Source of the DNA: Streptomyces sp. NBC_00239
GTDB taxonomy: Bacteria; Actinomycetota; Actinomycetes; Streptomycetales; Streptomycetaceae
Length of the DNA stretch: 64,000 nt
Direction of reading: 5' to 3'
Assembly: GCF_036194065.1 (NCBI RefSeq)
Contig: NZ_CP108095.1
Coordinates: 3,472,001-3,536,000 of the forward strand
Positions within the stretch are counted from its first letter, which is position 1, and each line of letters opens with the position of its first letter. Below the pieces are notes generated by a model that made no database searches, was not told the DNA's origin, and worked only from the letters and a program-made list of their open reading frames with translations. This document shows, one piece after another, positions 26,609-35,999 of the stretch. The position numbers and the translations under genes are program-made.

Positions 26609-27984
26609 AACGCGGTCCGCGATGCCGGTTCTGCTGGCGTCGCGGCGCACTCCGGTTCGGTCCTGGGTGGGGACCCCGCAGTTGTTACGGGTCCCAGAAT
26701 AACCCGCCCGGGACGCGCACACCTCCACATGAGCGTCCCCGCCAGCGCACAGAGGGTGAAGCAGTCCTTGAAAGCGCGGGTGTGGCCGCCGGACACGAAG
26801 GGGATCGCGAGGGCCTGCGGCACCAGCGAGACCCAGAACCACGGGGACCGCGGCGCCGAATCCGGCCGCAGACCCGAGGCCAGCAGCAGGGGCAGCACGA
26901 CCAGCAGGTAGTGGTCGAAGGAGGGCCGCGAGACCAGGAATGCGGCGAGCATCACCATCGACGCGGTCTCCGCCAGCCGCTGCCCCTCGTCCACATCGAG
27001 ACCGGAGACGGGGCGGTAGCCGGAATCGGAACCGGGGCCGGGGCCGTCTCGGTGCCAGCGCCTCCGGGCGCACCACAGCCCGGCCAGCGCGCCCGCGGCG
27101 GCCAGCGCGAGCGCCACCGGCTGCGGAAGCCCCAGCCGCGGCCCGATCGCCACCGGGGAGGCGTCCCAGGGCAGCGCGAAGGAGTCCTGGCCCTTCAGCA
27201 GGAAGGGCACGGTCTTGGTGACGAAGAGCAGCGGGCTCGGCATCAGCAGCGCGCCGAGCAGCGAGGTGACGGCGGGCACCAGCCCCATGGCGGCCAGCGC
27301 CCGCCACTGCCGGGCGAACACGAACAGCAGGGCGAGCGGTACGAGCATCGGCTTGCAGGCGACGGCCACTCCGACCACCAGCCCCGCCGCCGGCCAGCGC
27401 CCGCGCTGCGCGAGCAGCAGCGCGGCGGGCAGGGCCGCCGCGGAGACGCAGGTCCAGTTGGAGAGCAGGACGAGGTTTCCGTACGGCCGGAACAGCAGCG
27501 CGAGGCCCAGGAAGCCCAGGACCGCCAGTCGGGAGCGGCTCGGCACCGCGAAGATCCGCAGGGCGCACCACCAGCCGGCGAGCACCAGGCCGGTGGTGCC
27601 CAGCGGCGCCGCCCAGCGCAGCAGCGGCTCCGGGAGCAGGGCCTCCGGGACCGCCATCAGGACCGCGCTCGGCAGGTACAGGAAGCGCTTGTCGGCGTAC
27701 GGCGAGTGCCCGGCCAGCAGCGCGTCGGCGGCCTTCACCACGAAGGCGTTGTCCAGGCCGCCGGCCGGCGACCGGATGGCGGCGGAGACCGCCACCGCGA
27801 GCAGCGTGGCGGCCGAGAGCCAGCACCAGACCCGCGGGGCGGGGCGCAGCAGCCACTCCCGCAGCGACGCGCCGGCGCCCTGCTCCGCCCCGTCCACGCA
27901 CCGGATCACAGCTCTCGGACCCACAGCCGTTTTCCCCTCGACGCGCGCCCCCGGGGAGCCGGTCCCCCGGGTGCGCCGGACCAC
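26605..27984 (-). CDS. GT87-like (DUF2029) polytopic membrane glycosyltransferase
   Basis: 459-aa protein with eight or more hydrophobic segments between residues 50 and 410. The pattern LLAGHSPYAD after the first segment, then NWTCVSAAALPAALLLAQRGRWPAAGLVVGVAVACKPML, fits the GT87 family of polyprenyl-phosphate-mannose-dependent transferases: the acidic loop after the first helix and a KP element. The acceptor is unknown. It starts with GTG at 27984, and its C-terminus ends in a hydrophilic tail. It is the gene next to rplM on the same strand. Confidence 0.75.
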   Translation of the reverse strand: MVRRTRGTGSPGARVEGKTAVGPRAVIRCVDGAEQGAGASLREWLLRPAPRVWCWLSAATLLAVAVSAAIRSPAGGLDNAFVVKAADALLAGHSPYADKRFLYLPSAVLMAVPEALLPEPLLRWAAPLGTTGLVLAGWWCALRIFAVPSRSRLAVLGFLGLALLFRPYGNLVLLSNWTCVSAAALPAALLLAQRGRWPAAGLVVGVAVACKPMLVPLALLFVFARQWRALAAMGLVPAVTSLLGALLMPSPLLFVTKTVPFLLKGQDSFALPWDASPVAIGPRLGLPQPVALALAAAGALAGLWCARRRWHRDGPGPGSDSGYRPVSGLDVDEGQRLAETASMVMLAAFLVSRPSFDHYLLVVLPLLLASGLRPDSAPRSPWFWVSLVPQALAIPFVSGGHTRAFKDCFTLCALAGTLMWRCARPGRVILGPVTTAGSPPRTEPECAATPAEPASRTAF

Positions 27985-28019
27985 GTCCGCCGGCCCCGCG
28001 TCAGGGCCGCGCGCTCACG

Positions 28020-29639
28020 CTAGCGCTTCCGCTCGACCCGCCGCTCGTCCCAGACGGGCTCGGTGGTCTCGCGTACGACGCCGTCGGAACCGAAGACCAG
28101 GTAGCGGTCGAACGAGCGCGCGAACCAGCGGTCGTGGGTCACGCACAGCACCGTGCCGTCGTACGACTCCAGGCCGTCCTGGAGGGCCTCCGCCGACTCC
28201 AGGTCGAGGTTGTCGGTCGGCTCGTCCAGCAGCAGCGCCGTGGTGCCCGACAGCTCCAGCAGCAGGATCTGGAACCGGGCCTGCTGCCCGCCCGACAGCT
28301 TCTCGAACGGCTGGTCGCCCTGCCGCTCCAGCTCGTACCGGCGCAGCACCGACATCGCGGCGCCGAGCGGCTTGGCGGCCTCCGTCCACAGGATGTCGAC
28401 GAGGGTGCGCCCGAACAGCTCGGGGTGGGCGTGGGTCTGCGCGAAGTGGCCGGGGACCACGCGGGCGCCCAGCTTCCAGGCACCGGTGTGCTTGACGTCC
28501 TCGCCGGCCAGCAGCCGCAGGAAGTGCGACTTGCCGGAGCCGTTGGAGCCCAGCACCGCGACCCGCTCCCCGTAGAAGACCTCCAGCGAGAAGGGCTTCA
28601 TCAGCCCCGTGAGCTCCAGGTTCTCCACGGTGAGCGCGCGCACGCCGGTGCGCCCGCCCTTGAGCCGCATCCGGATGTCCTGCTCGCGGGGCGGCTCCGG
28701 CGGCGGGCCGGCCTCCTCGAACTTCTGGAACCGGGTCTGCATCGCCCGGTACCGGGAGGCCATGTCGGGGCTGCTCGCCGCCTGGTTGCGCAGCCGCAGC
28801 ACCAGGGCCTTCAGCCGGGCGTGCTCCTCGTCCCAGCGCCGCTTGAGCTCCTCGAAGCGGGCGAAGCGCTCCTTGCGGGCCTCGTGGTACGTGCCGAAGC
28901 CCGCGCCGTGCACCCACACGTCCGTGCCCATCGGGCTCGCCTCAAGGCTGATGATCTTCTGGGCGGCCTGGGTGAGCAGCTCACGGTCGTGGGAGACGAA
29001 CAGCACGGTCTTGCGGGTGGCCTTGAGCTGCTCCTCCAGCCACCGCTTGCCCGGGACGTCGAGGTAGTTGTCCGGCTCGTCGAGCAGCAGCACCTCGTCC
29101 GGACCGCGCAGCAGCGCCTCCAGCACCAGCCGCTTCTGCTCACCGCCGGAGAGCGTGCGCACCTCGCGGAACTGCGCCTTGTCGTACGGCATCCCGAGCG
29201 CGGCCATCGTGCAGACGTCCCACAGGGTCTCCGCCTCGTAGCCCTGGACGTCGGCCCAGTCGCTGAGCGCCTGCGCGTACGCCATCTGCGCGGCCTCGTC
29301 GTCGACCGTCATGATCAGGTGCTCGGCCCGGTCCACCGCCTTCGCGGCCTCCCGGATGCGCGGCTGGGCCACCGAGACCAGCAGGTCCCGCACGGTCGTC
29401 TCGTCCCGCACCGAGCCCACGAACTGCGACATCACCCCGAGCCCGCCGCTCACGGTGACCCCGCCGCCGTGCGGCTGGAGCTCGCCGGAGACCAGCTTCA
29501 GCAGGGTCGTCTTGCCGGCGCCGTTCGCCCCGACCAGGGCGGCCACCGAGCCCTCCCCCACGCGGATCGAGACGTCGGGAAGCAGAACCCGCCCGTCGGG
29601 CAGGTAGTACTCCAGGTGGCTGGCTTCAAGATGTCCCAT
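28020..29639 (-). CDS. ABC-F family ATPase
   Basis: Soluble protein of 539 aa with two ATP-binding cassettes and no membrane domain, as in ABC-F translation factors that act on the ribosome. The first cassette has GANGAGKTTLL, LSGGEQKRLVLEALL and LLLDEPDNYLD; the second GSNGSGKSHFLRLL, LSGGQQARFQILLLEL and LLLDEPTDNLDLESAE. The linker between them is basic and helical (RFARFEELKRRWDEEHARLKALVLRLRN). I chose ATG at 29639 (MGHLEASHLEYYLPDGR); an ATG nine bases upstream is possible. The role (ribosome rescue, antibiotic protection or other) cannot be told. Confidence 0.9.
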   Translation of the reverse strand: MGHLEASHLEYYLPDGRVLLPDVSIRVGEGSVAALVGANGAGKTTLLKLVSGELQPHGGGVTVSGGLGVMSQFVGSVRDETTVRDLLVSVAQPRIREAAKAVDRAEHLIMTVDDEAAQMAYAQALSDWADVQGYEAETLWDVCTMAALGMPYDKAQFREVRTLSGGEQKRLVLEALLRGPDEVLLLDEPDNYLDVPGKRWLEEQLKATRKTVLFVSHDRELLTQAAQKIISLEASPMGTDVWVHGAGFGTYHEARKERFARFEELKRRWDEEHARLKALVLRLRNQAASSPDMASRYRAMQTRFQKFEEAGPPPEPPREQDIRMRLKGGRTGVRALTVENLELTGLMKPFSLEVFYGERVAVLGSNGSGKSHFLRLLAGEDVKHTGAWKLGARVVPGHFAQTHAHPELFGRTLVDILWTEAAKPLGAAMSVLRRYELERQGDQPFEKLSGGQQARFQILLLELSGTTALLLDEPTDNLDLESAEALQDGLESYDGTVLCVTHDRWFARSFDRYLVFGSDGVVRETTEPVWDERRVERKR

Positions 29640-29711
29640 GCCACGCATTGTGACGGCCGTCCCCGCGGACACCCAAGCCGGTTTCCCCGGGCACCGCCTA
29701 GGATGCGCCGC

Positions 29712-30521
29712 ATGAGCTTTGGGGAGGGATCTGTTCCACCGCGTCCGCAGACGCCCGACTGGGCCGCGCTGGCCGAGGCCACGGCCGCCGAGAACCGCCG
29801 CAGGAAGCTGCTGTGGACCGCCGCCGGGTCGGTCGCCGCGCTCACCGTGGCGGGGGTCGTGGCCGGTGCGCTCGTGCTCGGCGGTGGCGGCGGAGGTGAC
29901 ACGAACCACAAGGAAGACCGGCGGGCCGGGCCGGCCGGCAGCTCCGCGCCGCCGTTCTCCGCGGCGCCGACCGCCACACCGCACCCGCTGGACTACCTCG
30001 CGGACGCCAAGCGCGACGGCCTGCCGTTCAACTCCGGCGATTTCTTCCCCGGGAAGACGGCCGAGGTCAGCGACCGGAAGTACGTCCAGACCGCCGGGGA
30101 CACCAAGACCGACTGCGCCAAGGCCGCGCCGGACGCGGTGGCCGAGGTCCTGGCCCGGCACGGCTGCCGCAAGCTCGTCCGCGGCACCTTCCAGCGCGAC
30201 GGCATCGCCACCACGGTCGGCGTCGCGGCCTTCGAGACCACCGAGCAGGCCGCCAGGGCCAAGGAGGAACTGCCGGGCGCGATGACCGCCCTTCAGCCCT
30301 CCAAGGGCAAGAAGGCCTGCGTGAAGGCCAAGGTCTGCCGCCGCACCACGAACGCCTACGGCCGCTTCCTGTACGTGACCCTGTCCGGATTCCAGTCCGG
30401 CAAGGACGTCACCAAGAAGGACAAGGCGGTGTACACGGCGGGCAACGACCTCGCCGAGTACACCTTCCAGCGCATCGTCAAACGCGGTCGGGCGCTCGCG
30501 GACGCCTCCGCCGGCCGCTGA
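29712..30521 (+). CDS. Single-pass membrane protein with four Cys in the outer domain, unknown function
   Basis: 269 aa. A 30-residue cytoplasmic start is followed by one helix (LLWTAAGSVAALTVAGVVAGALVL), a Gly/Pro/Ser linker and an outer domain of about 190 residues. The outer domain has Cys in DCAKAAPD, HGCRKL, KACVK and VCRR, which could form two disulfides. The chosen ATG is at 29712; one three codons earlier is possible. It is divergent from the ABC-F gene. I recognise no known domain. Confidence 0.75.
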   Translation: MSFGEGSVPPRPQTPDWAALAEATAAENRRRKLLWTAAGSVAALTVAGVVAGALVLGGGGGGDTNHKEDRRAGPAGSSAPPFSAAPTATPHPLDYLADAKRDGLPFNSGDFFPGKTAEVSDRKYVQTAGDTKTDCAKAAPDAVAEVLARHGCRKLVRGTFQRDGIATTVGVAAFETTEQAARAKEELPGAMTALQPSKGKKACVKAKVCRRTTNAYGRFLYVTLSGFQSGKDVTKKDKAVYTAGNDLAEYTFQRIVKRGRALADASAGR

Positions 30522-30630
30522 CCGCCCCGCGGGCCGGGCGACCCCTGGAGGGTCCCGCCCGGCCCGTGCACCGGCATTTCCGGCCGGCACGCGTACGGGC
30601 TCCTGCGCCCGGCCGCGTACGGCTCTGCGG

Positions 30631-31494
30631 TCAGCAGCAGCCGGCCCCGGTGGCCCCGCCCGGCAGGGTCCGCATGTTGCGGGCCTCCTTGCTGCGCGCG
30701 GCCAGCAGCTCGTCGGCCGGGTAGCCGACCTCTTCGAGGGTCAGCCCGTGCGGCTTGACCACGTGCACGGAGGAGTCCCGTACGGCCGCCGCCAGCACCT
30801 TGCCCGGCCAGTCGGTCGGCCGGTGCCCGTCGCCGACGTGCAGCAGCGCGCCGACCAGCGAGCGGACCATGTTGTGGCAGAAGGCGTCGGCGCGGACGGT
30901 CGCCGTGATGATCCCGTCCTCCGCCCGCTCCCAGCTCAGCTGCTGGAGCGTGCGGATGGTCGTGGCGCCCTCGCGCTTCTTGCAGTACGCCGCGAAGTCG
31001 TGCTCGCCGAGCAGGGCCCGCGAGGCCTCGTTCATGGCGTCGACGTCCAGCGGCCACTGGTGCCACAGCACGTGCCCGCGGCGCAGCGGGTCGACCCCGC
31101 CCTGGTGGTCGCCGACGCGGTAGGCGTAGCGGCGCCAGATCGCCGAGAAGCGCGCGTTGAAGCCCGCGGGGGCCTCGGCGGCCTTCCAGACCCGTACGTC
31201 GTGCGGCAGCCGGCCCGCGAGGCGGCGCAGCAGCTTGTCGTGGTGCTCGGCCCACACCTCCTCGGCCAGGTCGAACTGCGCGACCTGCCCGCGGGCGTGC
31301 ACCCCCGCGTCGGTACGTCCGGCCACGGTCAGCTCGACCGGCTCGGACAGCCGCATCACGGTCTGCAACGCCGACTCCAGCTCGCCCTGGACCGTCCGCA
31401 GCACGCGCTGCTTCGCCCAGCCGGAGAAGTCCTTGCCGTCGTACGACAGGTCCAGCCGCACCCGGACGAACCCGGGCTCCACCTCGTCACTCAC
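30631..31494 (-). CDS. truA: tRNA pseudouridine(38-40) synthase TruA
   Basis: Modifies U38-U40 in the anticodon arm, 287 aa from GTG at 31494, which has GAGAGG upstream; a TTG at 31524 would extend it by ten residues. The catalytic Asp lies in [19 protein letters not shown], and [16 protein letters not shown] and [17 protein letters not shown] are the other family segments. The protein ends in Cys-Cys. It is the next minus-strand gene after rplQ, behind a terminator. Confidence 0.96.
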   Translation of the reverse strand: MSDEVEPGFVRVRLDLSYDGKDFSGWAKQRVLRTVQGELESALQTVMRLSEPVELTVAGRTDAGVHARGQVAQFDLAEEVWAEHHDKLLRRLAGRLPHDVRVWKAAEAPAGFNARFSAIWRRYAYRVGDHQGGVDPLRRGHVLWHQWPLDVDAMNEASRALLGEHDFAAYCKKREGATTIRTLQQLSWERAEDGIITATVRADAFCHNMVRSLVGALLHVGDGHRPTDWPGKVLAAAVRDSSVHVVKPHGLTLEEVGYPADELLAARSKEARNMRTLPGGATGAGCC

Positions 31495-31533
31495 GTGACA
31501 GATCCTCTCAGCTGTGTCTTTCAAACGAACGCA

Positions 31534-31569
31534 GAACGGGCCCGCCCCGGGAAGGGGGCGGGCCCGTTC
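31534..31569 (-). terminator. Terminator after rplQ
   Basis: Perfect 15-bp stem (31534-31548 with 31555-31569) and a six-base loop, between rplQ and truA. It marks the end of the long ribosomal transcript. Confidence 0.9.
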
Positions 31570-31597
31570 AGAGCCGTCCAGGAAGGCGATCCGAAGA

Positions 31598-32059
31598 TCA
31601 GGCCTCCGTGGTCTCCTCGGTGGCCTCGGACTTCGCCTCGGCCTCCTTCACGGCACGCTTGGTGGCGGCCTCGGCCTCACCGGTGGCCTGCTGCGCGACG
31701 GTCAGCGCCTCGACCAGCTCGATGACGGCCATCGGGGCGTTGTCGCCACGACGGTTGCCGACCTTGGTGATGCGGGTGTAACCACCGGGGCGGTTCTCGT
31801 AGCGCGGCGCGATCTCGGTGAAGAGCGTGTGGACGATGCTCTTGTCCGTGATCGTCTGCAGCACCTGGCGACGGTTGTGGATGTCGCCCTTCTTCGCCTT
31901 GGTGATCAGACGCTCGGCGACCGGACGCAGGCGGCGGGCCTTGGCCTCGGTCGTGGTGATGCGGCCGTGCTCGAAGAGCGACTTCGCGAGGTTCGCGAGG
32001 AGCAGCTTCTCGTGCGCGGCGCTGCCGCCCAGACGGGCACCCTTGGCGGGACGCGGCAT
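31598..32059 (-). CDS. rplQ: 50S ribosomal protein L17
   Basis: 153 aa. The conserved L17 core opens [34 protein letters not shown] and continues RVTKAKKGD-like [14 protein letters not shown] to [25 protein letters not shown]. The last 35 residues are an Ala/Glu/Thr-rich acidic tail, longer than in E. coli. ATG at 32059 with AAGGAGA upstream. It is the last gene of the infA-rpmJ-rpsM-rpsK-rpoA-rplQ run. Confidence 0.98.
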   Translation of the reverse strand: MPRPAKGARLGGSAAHEKLLLANLAKSLFEHGRITTTEAKARRLRPVAERLITKAKKGDIHNRRQVLQTITDKSIVHTLFTEIAPRYENRPGGYTRITKVGNRRGDNAPMAVIELVEALTVAQQATGEAEAATKRAVKEAEAKSEATEETTEA

Positions 32060-32135
32060 GGTGATTCTCCTTGTGTGCTGCACCGGCCGTGCGAGGTACC
32101 GGTGTCAGTCCCCGCCCGCTCTTGCGGGCAGGGTG

Positions 32136-32159
32136 TACGGAGGGCTTTCACCCTCCGTA
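32136..32159 (-). other. Intercistronic hairpin, rpoA-rplQ gap (proximal to rplQ)
   Basis: Nine-base arms (32136-32144 with 32151-32159) and a six-base loop. It is one of two hairpins in the 164-base gap. No terminator function is expected, since rplQ lies downstream; RNA stabilisation or partial termination is possible. Confidence 0.6.
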
Positions 32160-32176
32160 AGTCAAAATCCGGCCGG

Positions 32177-32211
32177 GCCGGCGTCCGAGGCCGAAGACCT
32201 CGGACGCCGGC
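32177..32211 (-). other. Intercistronic hairpin just after rpoA
   Basis: Perfect 14-bp stem (32177-32190 with 32198-32211) with a seven-base loop, 13 bases past the rpoA stop. It is strong enough to be a partial terminator between rpoA and rplQ. Confidence 0.75.
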
Positions 32212-32223
32212 CGCGGCCGACGA

Positions 32224-33246
32224 TCAGTACTGCTCGGTCTCCACGAAACCGGCGTCCGCGTCGTCGTCGGCGCCGAAGGCGTCGGCGGCGGCGGTCGGGT
32301 CGAACCCGGGCGGGCTGTCCTTGAGGGCCAGGCCCATGCCGGCCAGCTTCGCCTTGACCTCGTCGATCGACTTCGCACCGAAGTTGCGGATGTCGAGCAG
32401 GTCGGCCTCGGAGCGGGCGACAAGCTCACCCACGGAGTGGATGCCCTCGCGCTTGAGGCAGTTGTACGACCGAACGGTGAGCTCGAGCTCCTCGATCGGC
32501 AGCGCCAGGTCGGCGGCCAGGGCGGCGTCGGTCGGGGACGGGCCCATGTCGATGCCTTCGGCGTCGATGTTGAGCTCGCGGGCCAGACCGAACAGCTCGA
32601 CCAGGGTCTTGCCGGCGGACGCCATGGCGTCGCGCGGGCGCATGGCCTGCTTGGTCTCGACGTCGACGATCAGCTTGTCGAAGTCGGTGCGCTGCTCGAC
32701 TCGGGTCGCCTCGACCTTGTAGGTGACCTTGAGGACCGGGCTGTAGATGGAGTCGATCGGGATGCGACCGATCTCCTGGCCCAGCTGCTTGTTCTGGACG
32801 GCGGAGACGTAGCCGCGACCGCGCTCGACGGTCAGCTCCATCTCCAGCTTGCCCTTGCCGTTGAGCGTGGCGAGGACCAGGTCCGGGTTGTGCACCTCGA
32901 CACCGGCCGGGGGCGCGATGTCGGCAGCGGTGACCAGGCCGGGACCCTGCTTGCGCAGGTACATCACGACCGGCTCGTCGTGCTCCGAGGAGACGACCAG
33001 CTGCTTGATGTTGAGGATGATGTCGGTGACGTCTTCCTTGACACCCGGCACGGTGGTGAACTCGTGCAGGACGCCGTCCACGCGGATGCTCGTGACGGCG
33101 GCACCCGGGATCGAGGACAGGAGCGTACGGCGGAGCGAGTTGCCGAGGGTGTAGCCGAAGCCCGGCTCCAGCGGCTCGATCACGAACCGCGAGCGGTACT
33201 CGTCGACGACCTCTTCGGTCAGCGAAGGACGCTGAGCGATAAGCAT
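32224..33246 (-). CDS. rpoA: RNA polymerase alpha subunit
   Basis: 340 aa. The N-terminal domain for dimerisation and beta/beta' assembly has [28 protein letters not shown]. The C-terminal domain that contacts DNA and activators has [27 protein letters not shown] and [22 protein letters not shown] short acidic tail ends in EQY. It is separated from rpsK by 195 bases with two hairpins; rpsD, found here in many bacteria, is absent. Confidence 0.99.
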   Translation of the reverse strand: MLIAQRPSLTEEVVDEYRSRFVIEPLEPGFGYTLGNSLRRTLLSSIPGAAVTSIRVDGVLHEFTTVPGVKEDVTDIILNIKQLVVSSEHDEPVVMYLRKQGPGLVTAADIAPPAGVEVHNPDLVLATLNGKGKLEMELTVERGRGYVSAVQNKQLGQEIGRIPIDSIYSPVLKVTYKVEATRVEQRTDFDKLIVDVETKQAMRPRDAMASAGKTLVELFGLARELNIDAEGIDMGPSPTDAALAADLALPIEELELTVRSYNCLKREGIHSVGELVARSEADLLDIRNFGAKSIDEVKAKLAGMGLALKDSPPGFDPTAAADAFGADDDADAGFVETEQY

Positions 33247-33314
33247 GTCTTTTTCCTTCAGTCGTGGACGCCCACTATTTGACGCCCGACGGGGTACTGC
33301 GAACTACAAGGGTA

Positions 33315-33352
33315 CGGGCGGTACGTCCCCCGTGAGGGGTTCGTACCGCCCG
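33315..33352 (-). other. Intercistronic hairpin between rpsK and rpoA
   Basis: Perfect 11-bp outer stem (33315-33325 with 33342-33352) with an inner CCCC/GGGG pair, about 70 bases before rpoA. A second smaller hairpin (CCCCGC/GCGGGG) lies at 33409-33424. Together they may regulate the rpoA level relative to rpsK. Confidence 0.65.
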
Positions 33353-33441
33353 GACACTCAAAGACGCACAGGTGCGTCCACTGCGTCAGACGCGGCGGCG
33401 CGGATCATCCCCGCCACTGCGGGGAAGGGCGCCGCCCCGGA

Positions 33442-33846
33442 TCAGACGCGGCGGCGCTTCGGCGGGCGGCAGCCGTTGTGCGGGGTGGGGGTGACGTCCT
33501 GGATCGAGCCGACCTCGAGGCCGGTGGCCTGGAGGGAGCGGATCGCGGTCTCGCGGCCGGAGCCCGGACCCTTGACGAAGACGTCAACCTTGCGCATGCC
33601 GTGCTCCTGCGCGCGGCGGGCGGCCGACTCGGCGGCCATCTGCGCGGCGAAGGGGGTGGACTTGCGCGAGCCCTTGAAGCCGACGTGGCCGGCAGAGGCC
33701 CAGGAGATCACGTTGCCCGAGGGGTCGGTGATCGAAACGATGGTGTTGTTGAACGTGCTCTTGATGTGAGCGTGCCCGTGAGCGACGTTCTTCTTTTCCT
33801 TGCGGCGCACCTTCTTGGCAGCGCCCTGACGACCCTTGGGGGGCAT
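33442..33846 (-). CDS. rpsK: 30S ribosomal protein S11
   Basis: Platform protein near the E-site mRNA path, 134 aa, normal length. Signature segments are [68 protein letters not shown]. It is in the order rpsM-rpsK-rpoA. Confidence 0.98.
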   Translation of the reverse strand: MPPKGRQGAAKKVRRKEKKNVAHGHAHIKSTFNNTIVSITDPSGNVISWASAGHVGFKGSRKSTPFAAQMAAESAARRAQEHGMRKVDVFVKGPGSGRETAIRSLQATGLEVGSIQDVTPTPHNGCRPPKRRRV

Positions 33847-33914
33847 CTCTTACTCCTACAGGGAGGTGGTCGGTCCTACAGCGCAAGACCGCTGGAAAGC
33901 GTGTCCGCTGAGGA

Positions 33915-34295
33915 CTACTTCTTGCCCGGCTTCTTCTTGCCGGCGATCGCGCGACGCGGGCCCTTGCGGGTACGGGCGTTCGTGCTGGTGCGCTGACCGT
34001 GGACCGGCAGGCCACGGCGGTGACGCAGACCCTGGTAGCAGCCGATCTCGACCTTGCGGCGGATGTCGGCCTGGATCTCGCGGCGGAGGTCACCCTCGGT
34101 GCGGAGGTTGGCGTCCACGTACTCGCGGATCTTGACCAGGTCCTCTTCGGCCAGGTCACGAACGCGGGTGTTCGGGTTCACGCCGGTGGAGGCGAGGATC
34201 TCCTTGGACCGGGTGCGCCCGATACCGAAGACGTAGGTGAGTGCGATCTCCACACGCTTTTCGCGCGGGATGTCAACACCGGAAACGCGTGCCAT
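33915..34295 (-). CDS. rpsM: 30S ribosomal protein S13
   Basis: Head protein that contacts 50S and P-site tRNA, 126 aa. It opens [26 protein letters not shown] and has the late [28 protein letters not shown] 185-base gap to rpmJ upstream contains GC-rich inverted repeats but no convincing promoter. Confidence 0.98.
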   Translation of the reverse strand: MARVSGVDIPREKRVEIALTYVFGIGRTRSKEILASTGVNPNTRVRDLAEEDLVKIREYVDANLRTEGDLRREIQADIRRKVEIGCYQGLRHRRGLPVHGQRTSTNARTRKGPRRAIAGKKKPGKK

Positions 34296-34480
34296 TCAAT
34301 GGCTCCTGTGTGTTCGGGGGTCTTCAGCAAAGCCACTCCCGATCCGCCGTATGAGGTACAGCTCGGGTCCCCGGCCCCCGCCGGAGGTGCCGCCGGCCCC
34401 GTGGGGGCTGGGCGGGCTCTGCATGTTTACGTACTTACGTCGCGCGAAGAACTGCGAAAGAGCAGGTCGGTCGGCGTGCG

Positions 34481-34594
34481 TCAGCCCTGGCGCTGCTTGT
34501 GGCGCAGGTTGTCGCAGATGACCATGACCCGGCCGTGACGGCGGATCACCTTGCACTTGTCGCAGATCTTCTTGACGCTCGGCTTGACCTTCAT
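34481..34594 (-). CDS. rpmJ: 50S ribosomal protein L36
   Basis: 37 aa. It is the zinc-binding form of L36, with Cys in KICDKCKVI and one more in [10 protein letters not shown]. The start is ATG at 34594, 61 bases after the infA stop. Confidence 0.97.
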   Translation of the reverse strand: MKVKPSVKKICDKCKVIRRHGRVMVICDNLRHKQRQG

Positions 34595-34655
34595 GTTGGT
34601 GAGGTTCTCCGGGTCAGTGCCACCACCCACGCAGAAGCGGGGTGCGGGGCAAGAT

Positions 34656-34877
34656 CTACTTGTATCGGTAGACGATCCGGCCACGCGTCAGGTCGTACGG
34701 AGACAGCTCCACGACGACCCGGTCATCCGGGAGGATACGGATGTAGTGCATCCGCATCTTTCCGCTGATGTGCGCGAGGACCTTGTGACCGTTCTGGAGC
34801 TCCACCTTGAACATTGCGTTCGGGAGAGACTCGATCACGGTGCCCTCGATCTCGATGGCACCTTGCTTCTTGGCCAC
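34656..34877 (-). CDS. infA: Translation initiation factor IF-1
   Basis: 73-aa OB-fold protein that binds the 30S A site during initiation: [42 protein letters not shown]. It starts with GTG at 34877. A short hairpin (CGCAT at 34920-34924 with 34931-34935) lies in its leader, and a TAGACT hexamer further upstream is a weak -10 candidate. Confidence 0.98.
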   Translation of the reverse strand: MAKKQGAIEIEGTVIESLPNAMFKVELQNGHKVLAHISGKMRMHYIRILPDDRVVVELSPYDLTRGRIVYRYK

Positions 34878-35036
34878 GCTTCGCCTTTCGAATCGGCTAC
34901 CTTGATCGACTCCCCGCTTCGCATGAAGACATGCGGATGCAAAGGAGCCGACGAGTCAGTCTACGTCAGGGCACCCAGAAAGACGAATCCGGGAAGTTTG
35001 CCCTACACCGTAGATCATTAACCAGGCAAATCGGTA

Positions 35037-35056
35037 CTGAGCCGGGCCCGGCTCAG
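35037..35056. terminator. Palindrome overlapping the map stop
   Basis: Perfect 20-base palindrome CTGAGCCGGGCCCGGCTCAG whose distal arm includes the TGA stop of map. It is likely the terminator for secY-adk-map, ending before the infA promoter region. Confidence 0.7.
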
Positions 35057-35904
35057 CCCAGCGGGTCGGGCGCCGTCGTGACGCCGTACTCCGCCAGCTT
35101 CGCCTTGCCGCAGTCCGGGGAGGTCAGGACGATGGGGCCGGCCTCGGTGAGGGCGATGGAGTGCTCCCAGTGCGAGGACCAGGTGCCGTCCGTGGTGATG
35201 ACCGTCCAGTCGTCCGCCAGCACCTCGGTCTGGGGGGTGCCCAGGCTCACCATCGGCTCAATGGCCAGGCAGATGCCCGGGACCAGCTTCACGCCCTTGC
35301 CGCGCTTGCGCGAGACGTAGTTCAGGAGGTGCGGGTCCATGTGCATCTCGGTGCCGATGCCGTGGCCGCCGTAGTCCTCGATGATCCCGAACTTGCCGAG
35401 GCTGTGGTCACCGGCGGCGGGCCGCGGCTGCCGCTTGATGTACGTCTCGATCGCCTTGGAGATGTCGACCAGGCGGTTGCCGAGCTTCATGGCCGCGATG
35501 CCGGCCCACATCGACTCCTCGGTCACCCGGGACAGCTCGACCAGCTCCGGCGCGTGCCCGGTGCCCACGAAGGCCGTGTACGCCGCGTCCCCGTGCCAGC
35601 CGTCCACGATCGCGCCGGCGTCGATGGAGATGATGTCGCCGTCCTTGAGGACGGTCTTGTCGTCCGGGATGCCGTGGACCACGACCTCGTTCACGGACGT
35701 GCAGATGGTCGCGGGGAAGCCGCCGTACCCGAGGAAGTTCGACTTGGCACCGTGGTCGGCGATGACCTTGCGGGCCACCATGTCCAGATCCCGCGTCGTG
35801 GCGCCCGGCACGGCCGCCTCGCGGGTCGCCGCGTGGATGGCGGCGACGACCAGCCCCGCCTCGCGCATCTTCGCGATCTGCTCCGGGGTCTTGATCTGGA
35901 CCAT
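35053..35904 (-). CDS. map: Type I methionine aminopeptidase
   Basis: Removes the initiator Met from new proteins, 283 aa. The metal ligands are visible: Asp in SIDAGAIVDGWHGDAAYTAFVG (two Asp), His in YGGHGIGTEMHMDP, Glu in CLAIEPMV and Glu in the late SIALTEAGP; the substrate His is in VVHGIPDD. It is the last gene of secY-adk-map, separated from adk by a strong hairpin. Confidence 0.97.
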   Translation of the reverse strand: MVQIKTPEQIAKMREAGLVVAAIHAATREAAVPGATTRDLDMVARKVIADHGAKSNFLGYGGFPATICTSVNEVVVHGIPDDKTVLKDGDIISIDAGAIVDGWHGDAAYTAFVGTGHAPELVELSRVTEESMWAGIAAMKLGNRLVDISKAIETYIKRQPRPAAGDHSLGKFGIIEDYGGHGIGTEMHMDPHLLNYVSRKRGKGVKLVPGICLAIEPMVSLGTPQTEVLADDWTVITTDGTWSSHWEHSIALTEAGPIVLTSPDCGKAKLAEYGVTTAPDPLG

Positions 35905-35938
35905 GCCTGTGCCTCTCGTGCGAAACGTCTCTGCTCAA

Positions 35939-35979
35939 CAGTACGGCCGCGGGGTCCGGAGGACACCGCGGCCGTACTG
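35939..35979 (-). terminator. Hairpin between adk and map
   Basis: Perfect 14-bp stem (35939-35952 with 35966-35979) and a 13-base loop in the 95-base gap. It may attenuate read-through into map or end a shorter secY-adk transcript. Confidence 0.75.
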
Positions 35980-35999
35980 GAAGTGGTACTGCTGCCGTC

